Source: Oscillospiraceae bacterium
Lineage (GTDB): Bacteria; Bacillota; Clostridia; Oscillospirales; Oscillospiraceae
Length of the DNA stretch: 64,000 nt
Direction of reading: 5' to 3'
Assembly: GCA_015068155.1 (NCBI GenBank)
Contig: SVLC01000001.1
Location: forward strand, 1 to 64,000
Shown: positions 48,703 to 57,991 of the stretch, one piece after another
How the letters are laid out: the number at the start of each line of letters is the position of its first letter
Position numbering within the stretch: the first letter of the stretch is position 1
The notes under the pieces: generated by a model
The model's database searches: none
The model's input: only the letters and a program-made list of their open reading frames with translations
Told to the model about the DNA's origin: nothing
Position numbers and translations under genes: made by a program

Positions 48703-48985
48703 GGGCAGCCTCCTCTTAGTATTGGTAAATCTGCTTATTATTGGGCACAAAAACACCAATTTTTACAGCTTTATAACTAAAGTGTAGTCTATGTCATATA
48801 AAAAGTCAACTTTTGTGCATATAAATGTGCAAATGCACAAATTTACGAGTAAATTTGTGCATTTTAAGTCTTTTTATTTGACATTTCTACTTTTGCGTTA
48901 TATACTATATTCACAAGTTTTAATTTGTTCAGCATAAAGTTTTGTTGATTTTACACAATCATTTTAGGTTGGAGGCGCAATCGCC

Positions 48986-50002
48986 ATGAAAAATTCCATC
49001 ACCATCCAGGATCTTGCCAATGCGCTGGGAATGTCGCGCAACACTGTTTCAAAAGCGCTCAACGGCAAGCATGTTCCAACAAAAACCCGCAACGCCGTTA
49101 TTAACGCCGCTATCGAAATGGGATACAAAGGCTATAAGCTTGCTGCAAGTTCTGAAGGCTCCCTGGGGCAAAAGCGTTTTTTGATTCTCTCGTCCCGTCT
49201 GCTGATGAATATCAACTACTATATCCACGTTCTTCGCGGCATCGAGGAAAGCTTGACGGATTACGACATCGAACTGATGCAATTCAACGTCACCAACGCC
49301 GCGTCCTTCTCCAAGTTTAAGCGCTATGTGGCCGACTATAAAGTGGACGGGATCATTTGCATTGAGTTCTTTGAGTCCCAATATATCGCAGAGCTGACAG
49401 AATTGGGCATCGCGCTGGTGTTTCTGGATTTTCCCCTGACGAATGCAGGCTTTAAAGGAAATTATGATATTGTATTGCCGGAAAGTCACGACGCGGTAAA
49501 ACATCTCTGCACACAGCTGATTACAAAAGAAAACTGCCGAACCTTCGGTTTTGTGGGTGATTTTCGCCACTGCCGCTCTTTCTACGAGCGCTTTACCGGG
49601 ATGAAGGAGGCTTTATTTCTTTCCGGTCTAACCCTGGATCTCCAACAATCCATTTCCTACGATGATGCCATGTCTTATGAACCCAAGGATCTGGCTGATG
49701 CGCTCGGCCGGATGGAATCTCTGCCGGATTGCTTCATTGCCGCCAACGATTCTATCGCGCTGAATTTGTTAGCCGCTTTGAAAAGTCGTAAAATTATCGT
49801 TCCGAAAGACATAAAGGTGGTGGGATTTGATAATATCGCAGATGCCAAACTGTCCGCGCCGCCTTTGACCACCTTTAACGTCAACAAAAATGCGCTGGGT
49901 AAAAGAATCGTATCTATTCTCTTGGACCGCATATCTAATCCCACGCAAGCGAACCAGATCATCTACATAGCCTCTAAGAAAGTCATCCGTAGTTCGACAT
50001 AG
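48986..50002 (+). CDS. LacI family transcriptional regulator
   Basis: ITIQDLANALGMSRNTVSKALNGKHVPTKTRNAVINAAIEMGYKG HTH. Confidence 0.92.
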   Translation: MKNSITIQDLANALGMSRNTVSKALNGKHVPTKTRNAVINAAIEMGYKGYKLAASSEGSLGQKRFLILSSRLLMNINYYIHVLRGIEESLTDYDIELMQFNVTNAASFSKFKRYVADYKVDGIICIEFFESQYIAELTELGIALVFLDFPLTNAGFKGNYDIVLPESHDAVKHLCTQLITKENCRTFGFVGDFRHCRSFYERFTGMKEALFLSGLTLDLQQSISYDDAMSYEPKDLADALGRMESLPDCFIAANDSIALNLLAALKSRKIIVPKDIKVVGFDNIADAKLSAPPLTTFNVNKNALGKRIVSILLDRISNPTQANQIIYIASKKVIRSST

Positions 50003-50268
50003 ATTGTAATCCTGTTGAAAAATTCGTAATATTTCGCATAAAATTTTCAGTAGAGATAGCATATGCTCCGGGAATGGAATCCACTCCCGGAGCTTTGTAT
50101 TGGCGGTTAAAAATTAATGCAAGGATTTGGATCACATTTAGCAGACGCTCCGGCAGACTTAGTTTCACTTGCATATATTTCAAATGCATCAAGCCGCTGT
50201 CTTAGAAAATCACGTGCCATCAACACGGATCTTTGATGTCTGCATTACCTGCAATGACCTTTTGCTTT

Positions 50269-51072
50269 TTATTTACTCGCCATCCATCGTCCCTGCAGAT
50301 CAAATGCATGGTTCATGGGGCCGGAGCCTTTTCCCAAATCAAGCATAGCGGATAGAGCACCAGAGATATAGTCTTTCGCGCTCTGCACAGATTCGGTAAG
50401 CGTAAATCCCTTGGCAAGGTTGGATACAATGGCAGACGATAGGGTGCAGCCCGTCCCATGGGTATTGGGGTTTTGAATTCGTTTTCCCCGGAGCCATCGG
50501 ACATCCCGCCCGTCAAACAGCAGATCGTTGGCATCGCAGATGCTGTGGCCGCCTTTGATAAGAACGGCGCATCCGCATTCTGCATAGATTGCGAAAGCAG
50601 CAGCGATCATATCCGCTTCTGTTCGGATGGTCATGCCGGACAGCACCTCCGCTTCCGGAATATTGGGCGTTGTCAGCATTGCCATAGGCAGCAGTTTTTC
50701 CTTTAGCACCCTTACTGTGGCCGTTTTCATCAAATCCGCACCGGAAGATGCCACCATCACAGGATCCACCACCGCATTTCCGGCTTTCCAAAAACCCAAT
50801 CTGTCCACGATGGTTTCCATCAGCGCCGGGGATGGCACCATGCCGATCTTCACCGCATCCGGGTATATGTCCTCAAATACGGCATCGATCTGCTGTTTCA
50901 AAAATTCAGGGGATGATTCTAAAATGGCTCGTACGCCGGTGGTGTTCTGGGCCGTCAAAGCCGTAATGGCGCTCATGGCATACACACCATGCACGGTCAT
51001 GGTCTTGATATCGGCCTGGATACCGGCGCCTCCGCTACAATCGCTTCCTGCAATGGATAAAACTGTCTTCAT
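50269..51072 (-). CDS. thiD: Hydroxymethylpyrimidine/phosphomethylpyrimidine kinase
   Basis: VLSIAGSDCSGGAGIQADIKTMTVHGVYAMSAITALTAQNT. Confidence 0.95.
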   Translation of the reverse strand: MKTVLSIAGSDCSGGAGIQADIKTMTVHGVYAMSAITALTAQNTTGVRAILESSPEFLKQQIDAVFEDIYPDAVKIGMVPSPALMETIVDRLGFWKAGNAVVDPVMVASSGADLMKTATVRVLKEKLLPMAMLTTPNIPEAEVLSGMTIRTEADMIAAAFAIYAECGCAVLIKGGHSICDANDLLFDGRDVRWLRGKRIQNPNTHGTGCTLSSAIVSNLAKGFTLTESVQSAKDYISGALSAMLDLGKGSGPMNHAFDLQGRWMASK

Positions 51073-51082
51073 ACTGCGCTCC

Positions 51083-51379
51083 TTATCGATATTTTCCTGT
51101 TTTTTGTTCGATAGTCAGAATATCGCCCTCCGGGCAATAGACGGCTTTGATATAGGCAGAAACCTTGGGCGCGCCGGATCGGACAGCCACCTGCAGGCAC
51201 GCCTTGGCAATGTCCATCAGCATGTCTATGTTTTCTCCCTCAATGGTGGTTTCAAAGGCTCCCACCTGGTAGCGATGCCCGGTGCTTTGGATATAGGCGA
51301 TCACCTCGTCCACAATACGGACAACTTCTTCATCGGTTTCCACCTTCGGCAACACTTGAATAGCAATGCTTGCGCTCAT
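51083..51379 (-). CDS. Thiamine-binding (MTH1187/YkoF-like) protein
   Basis: MSASIAIQVLPKVETDEEVVRIVDEVIAYIQSTGHRYQVGAFETTIEGENIDMLMDI. Confidence 0.8.
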   Translation of the reverse strand: MSASIAIQVLPKVETDEEVVRIVDEVIAYIQSTGHRYQVGAFETTIEGENIDMLMDIAKACLQVAVRSGAPKVSAYIKAVYCPEGDILTIEQKTGKYR

Positions 51380-52011
51380 ACCGTTTCCTCCCAATTGACA
51401 ATGATTTCATCGGCTGTTTCCCTTATGGTCTGCCAGTTGCCGGCGGCGCTGTCGTCATACACACCAACCACATAGTAGCCTGCTGCTTTGGCTGTCTGCA
51501 GGGCATACAGGGCATCTTCGTATACGGCAATCTCCCCAGGGTTTGCGCCCAGCCTTTCGGCAGAGGCATGATACACCAAGGGGCTGCGCTTTCCTGCGCC
51601 AACGGTTTCACAGGAAAGAAGAAACGCAAAATAGTGCCGTATCCCTAATCGGCACAGACAGGCTTCCATCAAATGTTCCGCTGTTGCCGATGCAACACAC
51701 ATCCGTACGCCTCTGCTGTGCAACAGCTGGAGGTATTCCTGCACACCGGACTTCAACGGAATGTCATTGCGGTAATGCTCTTCCATCATGGCGTTCATTT
51801 CTGCTTCCGGATCACCGGTCAGGCCAAATTCCTGCTGGAAAAGAGCAGCGGATTCCGACATGGTCATGGGTTTGATCCGTTCCAAAAGATTCCCGGGGAT
51901 TTCCTTGACACCCTTGCTGCTTAAATATTCAACCGCAAGATTCTTCCAGAAGCGCATGGAATTGATTAGGGTCCCATCCATGTCAAAGATGGCTACGGGC
52001 TTATTCATTGG
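51376..52011 (-). CDS. HAD-superfamily hydrolase
   Basis: VAIFDMDGTLINSMRFWKN; embedded in thiamine operon. Confidence 0.87.
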   Translation of the reverse strand, partial: PMNKPVAIFDMDGTLINSMRFWKNLAVEYLSSKGVKEIPGNLLERIKPMTMSESAALFQQEFGLTGDPEAEMNAMMEEHYRNDIPLKSGVQEYLQLLHSRGVRMCVASATAEHLMEACLCRLGIRHYFAFLLSCETVGAGKRSPLVYHASAERLGANPGEIAVYEDALYALQTAKAAGYYVVGVYDDSAAGNWQTIRETADEIIVNWEETV

Positions 52012-52660
52012 CGACCAGCTTTCTTGCCAGCTCCAGAAGCCGGGCCGTTGCCTTGCCGGGGTCTTCCGCCGCAAAGATAGCGGACACCACCGCAACACCG
52101 TCCACACCGCTGCCGGACAGCTCCATCAGATTCTTACCGTTGATACCGCCGATGGCAACCACGGGAATGGAAACAGCGCTGGAGATCTCTCTCAGCTTTT
52201 CCACCGTCAAATTCCGGGCGTTTTTCTTGGTGCTGGTTCCGAACACCGCACCGACACCGATGTAGTCCGCACCGGCCTTTTCGGCAGCAATAGCTTCCTC
52301 TACCGTTCCGGCGGAGATACCCAGGATTTTTTCCGGGCCAATCAAGCTGCGAATATCCCGGCCTTGGATATCGGACTGGCCCACATGAACGCCGTCCGCG
52401 TCAATGGCCAGGGCGATTTCTGCGCTGTCATTAACCACATAGGGCACCTTATACCGGGCGCAGAGGCCCTTCAGTTTTGCCGCTTCCGCTTCAAATGCAT
52501 TGGCATCCAAATCCTTTTCCCGGATCTGCAGGAAGGTAGCGCCGTTTGCCAGCACATCCCGGCAGACAGAGAGCAAGGTTTGCCCCTCTTTCAGCCAACC
52601 TTGGTCTGTTACCGCATACAGTAGCATGGCTTTGCGGATCTCATCTTTTGTAAATTTCAT
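52001..52660 (-). CDS. thiE: Thiamine-phosphate synthase
   Basis: LYAVTDQGWLKEGQTLLSVCRDVLANGATFLQIREKDLDANAF, DGVHVGQSD. Confidence 0.94.
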   Translation of the reverse strand: MKFTKDEIRKAMLLYAVTDQGWLKEGQTLLSVCRDVLANGATFLQIREKDLDANAFEAEAAKLKGLCARYKVPYVVNDSAEIALAIDADGVHVGQSDIQGRDIRSLIGPEKILGISAGTVEEAIAAEKAGADYIGVGAVFGTSTKKNARNLTVEKLREISSAVSIPVVAIGGINGKNLMELSGSGVDGVAVVSAIFAAEDPGKATARLLELARKLVANE

Positions 52661-53465
52661 ATCGCACTCCTTGTTTTAGTTGTTCCTGTGTCAAATTGAA
52701 CAGGGCATCGATCAAATCGTTACGAAAAGTAGCATTGCCGGTGCCATTGCGAAGGCGCTTTTCTTCTGCGATCTCACCGCTGATGCCCATGGCTGCTATA
52801 GCTGCGCAAGTGGCCAAGAACGGATCGTCCCAAGCGCCGCCATACGCGCCTATCAAAGCGGTCAGCATACATCCGCTGCCGGTGATCCGGGCCATGGTGG
52901 CACATCCATTACGCAATACGCAGCTTCTTTTGTCATCGGAGATTACATCGATTTTACCGGAAATAGCGATCACAGCCCCCGTCTTTCTTGCCACGTTTTC
53001 TGCCATAACCACAGCCCCAGGCAGGTTTTCTTCGTTGATCTCGTCCAAATCGTTGACATCCACACCACTGCCGATAGTTTCCTGACCTGCCAAATAACGA
53101 ATTTCGGAGGCATTTCCCCGAATTGCCGTAAAGTGGACTTCCTCCAGCAATCGTTTTACCGCCTCCCGGCGAAGCTGAGTACCGCCTGCGCCTACAGGAT
53201 CCAAAATTACCGGTTTCCCAAGTTGATTGGCTTCCTTGCCGGCCAGGATCATGGATTCCACCTGGTCAATGGCGCCCATATTGCATACCAGGGCCTGCAC
53301 ATTGCGGACAGCTTCCTCCACTTCCAATGGATGGCTTGCCATGGTGGGACTGCCGCCGGAGGCCAGGAGAATGTTGGCGCAATCGTTGACGGTCACAAAG
53401 TTAGTAATGCATTGCACCAACGGTTTTTTCGCCCTGACCGTCGCCAAAACAGTTTCAAATTCCAT
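52641..53465 (-). CDS. thiM: Hydroxyethylthiazole kinase
   Basis: KKPLVQCITNFVTVNDCANILLASGGSPTMASHPLEVEE. Confidence 0.95.
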   Translation of the reverse strand: MEFETVLATVRAKKPLVQCITNFVTVNDCANILLASGGSPTMASHPLEVEEAVRNVQALVCNMGAIDQVESMILAGKEANQLGKPVILDPVGAGGTQLRREAVKRLLEEVHFTAIRGNASEIRYLAGQETIGSGVDVNDLDEINEENLPGAVVMAENVARKTGAVIAISGKIDVISDDKRSCVLRNGCATMARITGSGCMLTALIGAYGGAWDDPFLATCAAIAAMGISGEIAEEKRLRNGTGNATFRNDLIDALFNLTQEQLKQGVRYEIYKR

Positions 53466-53467
53466 CG

Positions 53468-53974
53468 TTAACGCTCCCATTCTTTCAAAAAACGATCCAG
53501 CACCTTTGTCCGCTTTAAGATCAGCAGCACCATCACGCCCATGATGCCGCCTACTACTGCGGAGGGGGTATAGAAGGGAATATAGTACAACGGATTCTGC
53601 GCATCCAGCGCATAAAACCATTTCATCAGCGGATAAGATGCCAACGCGCCAAGCAGACCCGTTCCGATCACTTCACCAACACAAACCAAATAGATATTCT
53701 TCGTTTTCTTCCACAGAAGGCCGCCCAGGATGGGGCCAAAGATGGCACCGGTCACCGCCTGGATGGTTCTGCCGGAGGCCATTCGCATCGCACCGCACAA
53801 AAATGCACTGAGGCAGGCCCACCAGGGCCCCAGGAACACAGCGGCTACCACATCCACAAAATGCTGGAAGGGCGCCATAGCCGGAAAATACACGAAAGTA
53901 TTCAGGACGAAAGCCAGGCTGGCGAAGATGGCGCACAGCACCATCTTTCTGACATTTAAGTTATTTTTCTTCAT
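53468..53974 (-). CDS. thiW: ThiW-like thiazole ECF transporter substrate component
   Basis: KMVLCAIFASLAFVLNTFVYFPAMAPFQHFVDVVAAVFLGPWWACLSAF; GRTIQAVTGAIFGPI. Confidence 0.85.
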   Translation of the reverse strand: MKKNNLNVRKMVLCAIFASLAFVLNTFVYFPAMAPFQHFVDVVAAVFLGPWWACLSAFLCGAMRMASGRTIQAVTGAIFGPILGGLLWKKTKNIYLVCVGEVIGTGLLGALASYPLMKWFYALDAQNPLYYIPFYTPSAVVGGIMGVMVLLILKRTKVLDRFLKEWER

Positions 53975-54356
53975 AAAATCTCCTTTGCAAAGCAGGAAAC
54001 GGCTGCAATCAGCGACGCTTCCAAAAATGGTTGCAGCGATTCCATCAATCACTGCATGGAAGTTCGGTCGATGCTTACTGGCATCCTCTCACGCCGGAAC
54101 ACGGCTTCCCATCGCTGATAGGAAGCGATGATTCAATCGGCAAGAGCGGTCAGCGAGAGATTTTGCACCAAATGAAAAGTTGAAAAGCGCAGGAATACTG
54201 TATGTATTTCAAGTTTTTCAACCTGCACAGTTGGGGCAAAAGATCCGCTGTCCGCCGCAGGCGAATGAATCAGCGTTTCCTAAAATACAAGACTCAGGGC
54301 GCTCCCCCTCAGTCCGCCACTTATGTGGACTCGTTTCCTCCTTTCTCAAAAGAAAT

Positions 54357-54492
54357 AAAAAACAGGAGCATACCTTTTGTGGTATCCTCCTGTAACAGAG
54401 CAAAAGCGTTTCCTACGGCGGCATTATCCACATCAGGTATAAGGGTCGAAGGTCACACCTTCCTCTCAGCCTGTCACACAAGCTCCCCATGT
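54357..54492 (-). promoter_or_regulatory. TPP riboswitch 2 (proximal) with terminator ACAGGAGGATACC...GGTATGCTCCTGTTTTTT
   Basis: Reverse strand GGGGAGCTTGTGTGACAGGCTGAGAGGAAGG...CGACCCTTATACCTGATGTGGATAATGCCGCCGTAGGAAACGC (thi box). Confidence 0.93.
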
Positions 54493-54503
54493 ATTTAGTT
54501 GCA

Positions 54504-54648
54504 AACAAAAACAGGGGACACCCTCCCGGATGCCTCCTGTAAAAAATCCTTTGTGAAACGACTTCCTACGGCGGCATTATCCGCATCAGGTTAAAGGGTC
54601 GAAGTTCGATTACTTCCTCTCAGCCTGCTTCACAAGCTCCCCTGTATT
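54504..54648 (-). promoter_or_regulatory. TPP riboswitch 1 (distal) with terminator ACAGGAGGCATCC...CCCCTGTTTTTG
   Basis: Reverse strand GGGGAGCTTGTGAAGCAGGCTGAGAGGAAGTAATCGAACTTCGACCCTTTAACCTGATGCGGATAATGCCGCCGTAGGAAGTCG. Confidence 0.93.
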
Positions 54649-54752
54649 TGTTTGTTACATACATTATACACAACAGAAAACAATAATGCAAGCATTTTCT
54701 TAAAAATTAGGAATGTGCAAATAAATAGTTTCTTTGCTGGATACTCTTCTTT

Positions 54753-55283
54753 TTATTCTTCATCAGAAAACATCCGGTCCACATCAATGTTCCACCGACC
54801 AGGGCCAAACTCGTCCGGGTATTCTTGCTGCAGCCATTCCTTTTTCCATTTCAATTTTTCGATAAAGGGCGCAATATCATAACCAGAGTACATTCTGGCA
54901 CCCTTCAAGATGCTGACGATCTCGCTTCCCCAAACCCGCTCGTCCCATCCTTCGTAGCGTTCATAAATGGTCACTCTTTCGGAAATTTCAGCTTCCCGAA
55001 TTTTCCCTCCATAGGATATCAACAGGCAATCATCTTTCAAATAGTGATTGCTGAAGCGGCTCGGAATATACAGCAGGTCTGTGATCCCTTTTGTGGACAT
55101 ATACCCGAACCGCTTGTAATACCGCCCATATACATACCATTCCGGAAGATCTTCCGGTTTCATCTTGGTCCTGTATGGGCCGGAGAATAAAGTACCATCT
55201 TCGCTCCGAACATATTGCCAGCGGCCATTTATGAACTTGATGTCCTCAACGGTGTATAGTGTATTTTTGAATCTGTTTCTCAT
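54753..55283 (-). CDS. Hypothetical protein
   Basis: 177 aa ORF overlapping the upstream metallophosphoesterase stop. Confidence 0.6.
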   Translation of the reverse strand: MRNRFKNTLYTVEDIKFINGRWQYVRSEDGTLFSGPYRTKMKPEDLPEWYVYGRYYKRFGYMSTKGITDLLYIPSRFSNHYLKDDCLLISYGGKIREAEISERVTIYERYEGWDERVWGSEIVSILKGARMYSGYDIAPFIEKLKWKKEWLQQEYPDEFGPGRWNIDVDRMFSDEE

Positions 55284-55987
55284 TGGACCCTCCTTTTCAG
55301 GTCGTCGCTGCAAATAAAGTCATGGTACATGAACTGCAGCCTATCAATGCGCTTGTTAATATGCCAATGGCCGCAGAGCCAAGCGCCATAGTCTGCACTT
55401 TCTTCGATTTTGTCCAGCCACACTTCCGTGCTGGTATCGACCGTGCTTTGATCGATCATGGGAAGAAATGCCTCTACCGGCTCGTACTTGAAGGGGCAGG
55501 TATGAGACAGAATCACATCAATACGCCTTCCCTGGATCTGTTGCTCCACATAGGCCTTGATTTCCTCGGAAGGCTGCTCATCGGGCCACCAACCATAGTG
55601 CCGCGCAATCCGGTAGTATTTATCGACGCTGTAGGCACCGCCGATCACCAGATGGGTCAGGCCGTCCAATTCAAATATTTCGCCGTCCTTGGCGAACAGA
55701 ATGTTGGGATACCGTTCTTCATACCAAACGATGCCGCCGTTCCATTCCTTTGTCTGATAGGTGAGGATATTGGCAGGGCGCATTTCGTGGTTGCCATGGA
55801 TGCAGAATATTGTGGGTTTGAGCTTGCTGAAAACGCGTTTCAGCTCATCATCTCTCTCGTTTCCGTAATAATTGGCGCCCACATCGCCCAGAATGACGAT
55901 CACATCATCGGCGGTCAGATTCATTCGTTTCGTAAAGCGGACGATTTCATATTTGCCGCCATGGATATCACCGGTATAATAGATCAT
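55280..55987 (-). CDS. Metallophosphoesterase
   Basis: YYTGDIHGGKYEIVRF, VILGDVGANYYG, CIHGNHEMRP, LSHTCPF, GHWHINK. Confidence 0.9.
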   Translation of the reverse strand: MIYYTGDIHGGKYEIVRFTKRMNLTADDVIVILGDVGANYYGNERDDELKRVFSKLKPTIFCIHGNHEMRPANILTYQTKEWNGGIVWYEERYPNILFAKDGEIFELDGLTHLVIGGAYSVDKYYRIARHYGWWPDEQPSEEIKAYVEQQIQGRRIDVILSHTCPFKYEPVEAFLPMIDQSTVDTSTEVWLDKIEESADYGAWLCGHWHINKRIDRLQFMYHDFICSDDLKRRVQ

Positions 55988-56094
55988 AAAATCATTCCTC
56001 TCACTTAACATTTTGGCAGGTGTCAGTATCATGCGCAAAGAAAAACAGGACGCAGAATGGATCACTTTCTGATCTCTGCGTCCTGTTCAGATGT

Positions 56095-56475
56095 TTAGCT
56101 TTCTCTGTGGATTCTGATCCATTGCAACAATTCTTCATAGCCCATGGCACCGGAGGCCACACCCAGCCCTGCTTCCACAACATCCTCGTTTGTACAGTTG
56201 AAACGGATGCCGTTGACCAGCAAAAAGGTCAGCATAACATGCATACCGATTCTCTTATTTCCGTCCACAAAGGCGTGGTTGGAAATCAAATTGAATCCAA
56301 TACGGGCACCTTTTTCTTCTTTTGTGGGATATAACTCCTGTCCACCAAAGGTTGAGAATGCTGCTTCCAACGCGGATTCCAGCAGCCCCTCGTCCCGCAC
56401 ACCGATGCTGCCGCCGGTTTCTTCGGCGATCAGCTGGTGGAGAAGGAGTACCTGTTCTTTCGAAAACTTAATCAT
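56095..56475 (-). CDS. doc: Doc-like Fic toxin
   Basis: HAFVDGNKRIGMHVMLTFLLVNG Fic/Doc motif. Confidence 0.9.
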   Translation of the reverse strand: MIKFSKEQVLLLHQLIAEETGGSIGVRDEGLLESALEAAFSTFGGQELYPTKEEKGARIGFNLISNHAFVDGNKRIGMHVMLTFLLVNGIRFNCTNEDVVEAGLGVASGAMGYEELLQWIRIHRES

Positions 56476-56714
56476 TTGGCAAGTTCCTCAAAGGCAGGCT
56501 TATACTGTTTCAAAATTCGCTTGGATGCAATTTCCAGCTTTTCTTCATCTGTCAGATCGTAGATCAGCGATTCCTGTTCCAGATCTATCATTAAATATTT
56601 GGGTTTATTGTTCTTGAAAATCACGGCACGGCCATTGCTGTCTGCCGTGCGTGCGACACGGGAGAAATTTTTGTTCGCTTCGGAAACGGATACGATCATT
56701 TTGGTATCAATTTG
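56472..56714 (-). CDS. phd: Phd/YefM-like antitoxin
   Basis: VSVSEANKNFSRVARTADSNGRAVIFKNNKPKYLMID; overlaps doc; start approximate. Confidence 0.83.
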   Translation of the reverse strand, partial: QIDTKMIVSVSEANKNFSRVARTADSNGRAVIFKNNKPKYLMIDLEQESLIYDLTDEEKLEIASKRILKQYKPAFEELAK

Positions 56715-56866
56715 CATAAAGAACACCTTCCTTTGCTACTATTATATACCAAAGCAGCAGAAAGTCAACCTATAAATTTATAGGTAATATTTTACCATTA
56801 AATATTCCTATCCGTTCCTCCAATATTGCGGATTGTCGGAATTTTTGGCAATCCTAAACCTGCGTG

Positions 56867-57181
56867 TTATTCAGTTTCCGTCCGAAGCAACTCAGACATC
56901 AGGTGTGCGCCGTACTGCAGGCCGTCGAGGAAGGCTTTGTATTCGTAGAAGGTGCAGAGGCGGCAGCAGAGGTTAAAGACGGCGTTGTTATCGTCCAGGG
57001 GCAGGGTTTCCAGGAAATTCTCCAGTTCGGCAAAGCCGGCCTGGATTTCCGGTGGATCAGACTCGCGGGACTCTGCATAGGCTTGGTAAAGCTGATCCAG
57101 GACGGTTTCGTTGTTGCTGTCGCCGACGTCAAATGGATGGGTTTCTATGTAGGCCTTTAATCGTTGGGCAAGGTTATACAT
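56867..57181 (-). CDS. Hypothetical protein
   Basis: 104 aa ORF, overlapping the upstream small ORF. Confidence 0.55.
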   Translation of the reverse strand: MYNLAQRLKAYIETHPFDVGDSNNETVLDQLYQAYAESRESDPPEIQAGFAELENFLETLPLDDNNAVFNLCCRLCTFYEYKAFLDGLQYGAHLMSELLRTETE

Positions 57182-57347
57182 ATTGACACCTCCTGGCTCG
57201 CTGGAGCTTCAGTAGAAGCTCATTGACGGCATCCGGGTATCTTCCCTGTTCGATCAGCTTGTTGCGGACGTGGAGCAATCCATGGAGCATGAGCTGATAT
57301 TCTGACGGACTGAGAGCCAAGATCCTTTTAGGCTGCCTCATACGCAT
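57174..57347 (-). CDS. Small hypothetical protein
   Basis: MRMRQPKRILALSPSEYQLMLHGLLHVRNKLIEQGRYPD...; overlaps tnpV-like gene. Confidence 0.5.
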   Translation of the reverse strand: MRMRQPKRILALSPSEYQLMLHGLLHVRNKLIEQGRYPDAVNELLLKLQRARRCQYV

Positions 57348-57703
57348 ATCAGCTCCTTCTCTACCGCTTCCGCAGCCTCGTGGCGGATCGTATTCATCCG
57401 CTGCACCCACTCCAATTGGTTGGCTGCTTTCAATTCCTCTGTGATGCAATTGCGGCGTTTCAACTGTTCTACAAGCCGGTCAAACATTTCCGTTGTGGAT
57501 TTGTCCACTTCCTCAAGATGGGCATTTAGGGTGTCACACAGCAGCATGACCGTGTAGAGTACCCTTTTATTTGTCTGCAGGTACTTACGCCGCCGCTCAC
57601 CCCAAGAGCCGATCTTTGGACTCTCTGGTGCCTCCATATCAGGCAGTAGATAATCACCCACTTGCTGATAAGAGCCATCCATTCGTTCATATGTTGATTT
57701 CAT
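57338..57703 (-). CDS. TnpV-like protein
   Basis: YERMDGSYQQVGDYLLPDMEAP...WGERRRKYLQTNKRVLYTVMLLCDTLNAHLEEVD. Confidence 0.7.
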   Translation of the reverse strand: MKSTYERMDGSYQQVGDYLLPDMEAPESPKIGSWGERRRKYLQTNKRVLYTVMLLCDTLNAHLEEVDKSTTEMFDRLVEQLKRRNCITEELKAANQLEWVQRMNTIRHEAAEAVEKELICV

Positions 57704-57779
57704 AAGCAACACCTCCTTTGCTGGCTTTATCATAGCAAAGAAGGCATTACGAGTCGAATCTGCGAGCGCAGATTCAAAT

Positions 57780-57820
57780 AAGAAAAGCTGACAGGGATTG
57801 CACACCTGTCAGCTTTTCTT
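57780..57820. terminator. Strong hairpin terminator
   Basis: aagaaaagctgacagg-gattgcaca-cctgtcagcttttctt. Confidence 0.8.
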
Positions 57821-57890
57821 GTTCGCAAACATGACTGCGCATGCTACCAAATCGTGATTTACTAAATCGTGATTTGGTAAAACTACATCA

Positions 57891-57953
57891 TTTTACGCAA
57901 TCAGCATGGCTGCATAGCAGATTTTCGCATGGTGATTATAGCCAGCTGACAGA
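57891..57953. repeat. 63-bp direct repeat copy A flanking DUF3841-like gene
   Basis: ttttacgcaatcagcatggctgcatagcagattttcgcatggtgattatagccagctgacaga. Confidence 0.8.
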
Positions 57954-57991
57954 CGCCCTTTTTCACGAGAGGGTCATTCGTTCATCCACTT

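Noticed and set aside
54218-54403. 61-aa ORF in the thi leader ending in CPNCAG
   Set aside because: Overlaps the TPP riboswitch terminator and lacks a clear RBS.
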